From contig NZ_JAMZGF010000013.1 in NCBI RefSeq assembly GCF_024158915.1, positions 36,449 to 100,448 of the forward strand: a stretch of 64,000 bases of DNA, given 5' to 3'. This document shows positions 63,774 to 64,000 of this stretch, one piece after another (the stretch's first letter is position 1; each line of letters starts with the position of its first letter). The DNA is from Chryseobacterium sp. S0630. GTDB lineage: Bacteria > Bacteroidota > Bacteroidia > Flavobacteriales > Weeksellaceae. A model generated the notes under the pieces. It worked only from the letters and a program-made list of their open reading frames with translations. It was not told the origin of the DNA and ran no database searches. A program made the translations under genes and the position numbers.

Positions 63774-64000
63774 CATTTTGGAAGATCATTAATTACTGTG
63801 TGAGAGCCAACTGTTGATCTCATTGTCAGGACAATGATTAATTCAATAGTTATTATTTAATGTCTACTATATTGTAAAGGAATCTTTATTAAGTTTGTCC
63901 CAATTTGAAAGAAATAGAGGATTATTTGTAATAGCCACGACTTAATCTGACAGTTAGGGTTTAAAAATAATTGTCAGTTATCCAATACTGTCCTTACTTC
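63774..64000. other. Gene-free right end of the window
   Basis: No gene or tRNA is seen in the last 227 bp. The next gene begins beyond the window. Confidence 0.3.

Noticed and set aside
1..64000. CRISPR array or rRNA operon
   Set aside because: No regularly spaced identical repeats and no rRNA-like conserved stretches were seen on either strand.

Overview
The window looks like a low-GC Bacteroidota chromosome, most likely a Chryseobacterium-like flavobacterium (family Weeksellaceae). The reasons are a SusC/SusD pair, LytTR/LytS-type signalling, an RteC-type regulator, a DUF6520-like small protein, GG-leader bacteriocin-like peptides, and many promoters whose -7 element resembles TAnnTTTG. 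The genus is inferred from gene content and style, not from a marker gene.

Layout. (1) 1-12.0 kb is mostly ordinary chromosome: an aldehyde dehydrogenase with an AraC regulator, metE behind a clear cobalamin riboswitch, an Lrp-type regulator, a LytS/LytTR two-component pair, small secreted proteins, a VOC protein with an alpha/beta hydrolase, and two tiny Cys-rich GG-leader peptides. (2) At 12.15 kb lies the 3' tail of a tRNA-Ser-like gene with its terminator but without the tRNA body, which marks a probable left edge of integrated DNA. (3) 12.2-29.9 kb is an electrophile/redox-stress region: two Old Yellow Enzyme paralogues, a DsrE-like protein, a deaminase, two AraC regulators, a TetR regulator, a complete RND efflux operon, a NUDIX hydrolase, a DsbA/FrnE-like protein, a quinone-reductase-like flavoprotein and a serine hydrolase. 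A degenerate IS1182-type element sits inside it. Two families of tandem operator sites with 21-bp period tie these genes into two regulons. (4) 30.2-38.4 kb is a defence-like island: a DUF4238 protein, a large SF1 helicase, and an OLD nuclease plus UvrD-like helicase pair resembling Gabija (GajA/GajB). (5) 38.9-41.2 kb holds an unknown protein, an excisionase-like HTH protein and an RteC-like protein, the regulatory remains of a conjugative element. (6) 41.4-52.6 kb is a TPR-AraC-regulated cluster of small secreted proteins, a MauE/DoxX-like membrane protein, an S9 peptidase and a SusC/SusD transporter. (7) 52.7-53.2 kb is non-coding and contains a long imperfect hairpin. (8) 53.3-63.8 kb is a second defence region: a type I restriction-modification operon (hsdR-hsdS-X-hsdM) in which X looks like a PrrC-type anticodon nuclease, followed by an unknown protein, a HARE-HTH/HrgA-like protein and a DUF3800 protein.

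The strongest items for follow-up are the two AraC regulons with exact operator-to-promoter geometry, the PrrC-like gene inside the hsd operon, the Gabija-like pair with a helicase and DUF4238 as neighbours, the TPR-AraC/small-protein/SusCD cluster, and the unexplained hairpin at 53.0-53.2 kb. No CRISPR array, rRNA or complete tRNA was found by reading.
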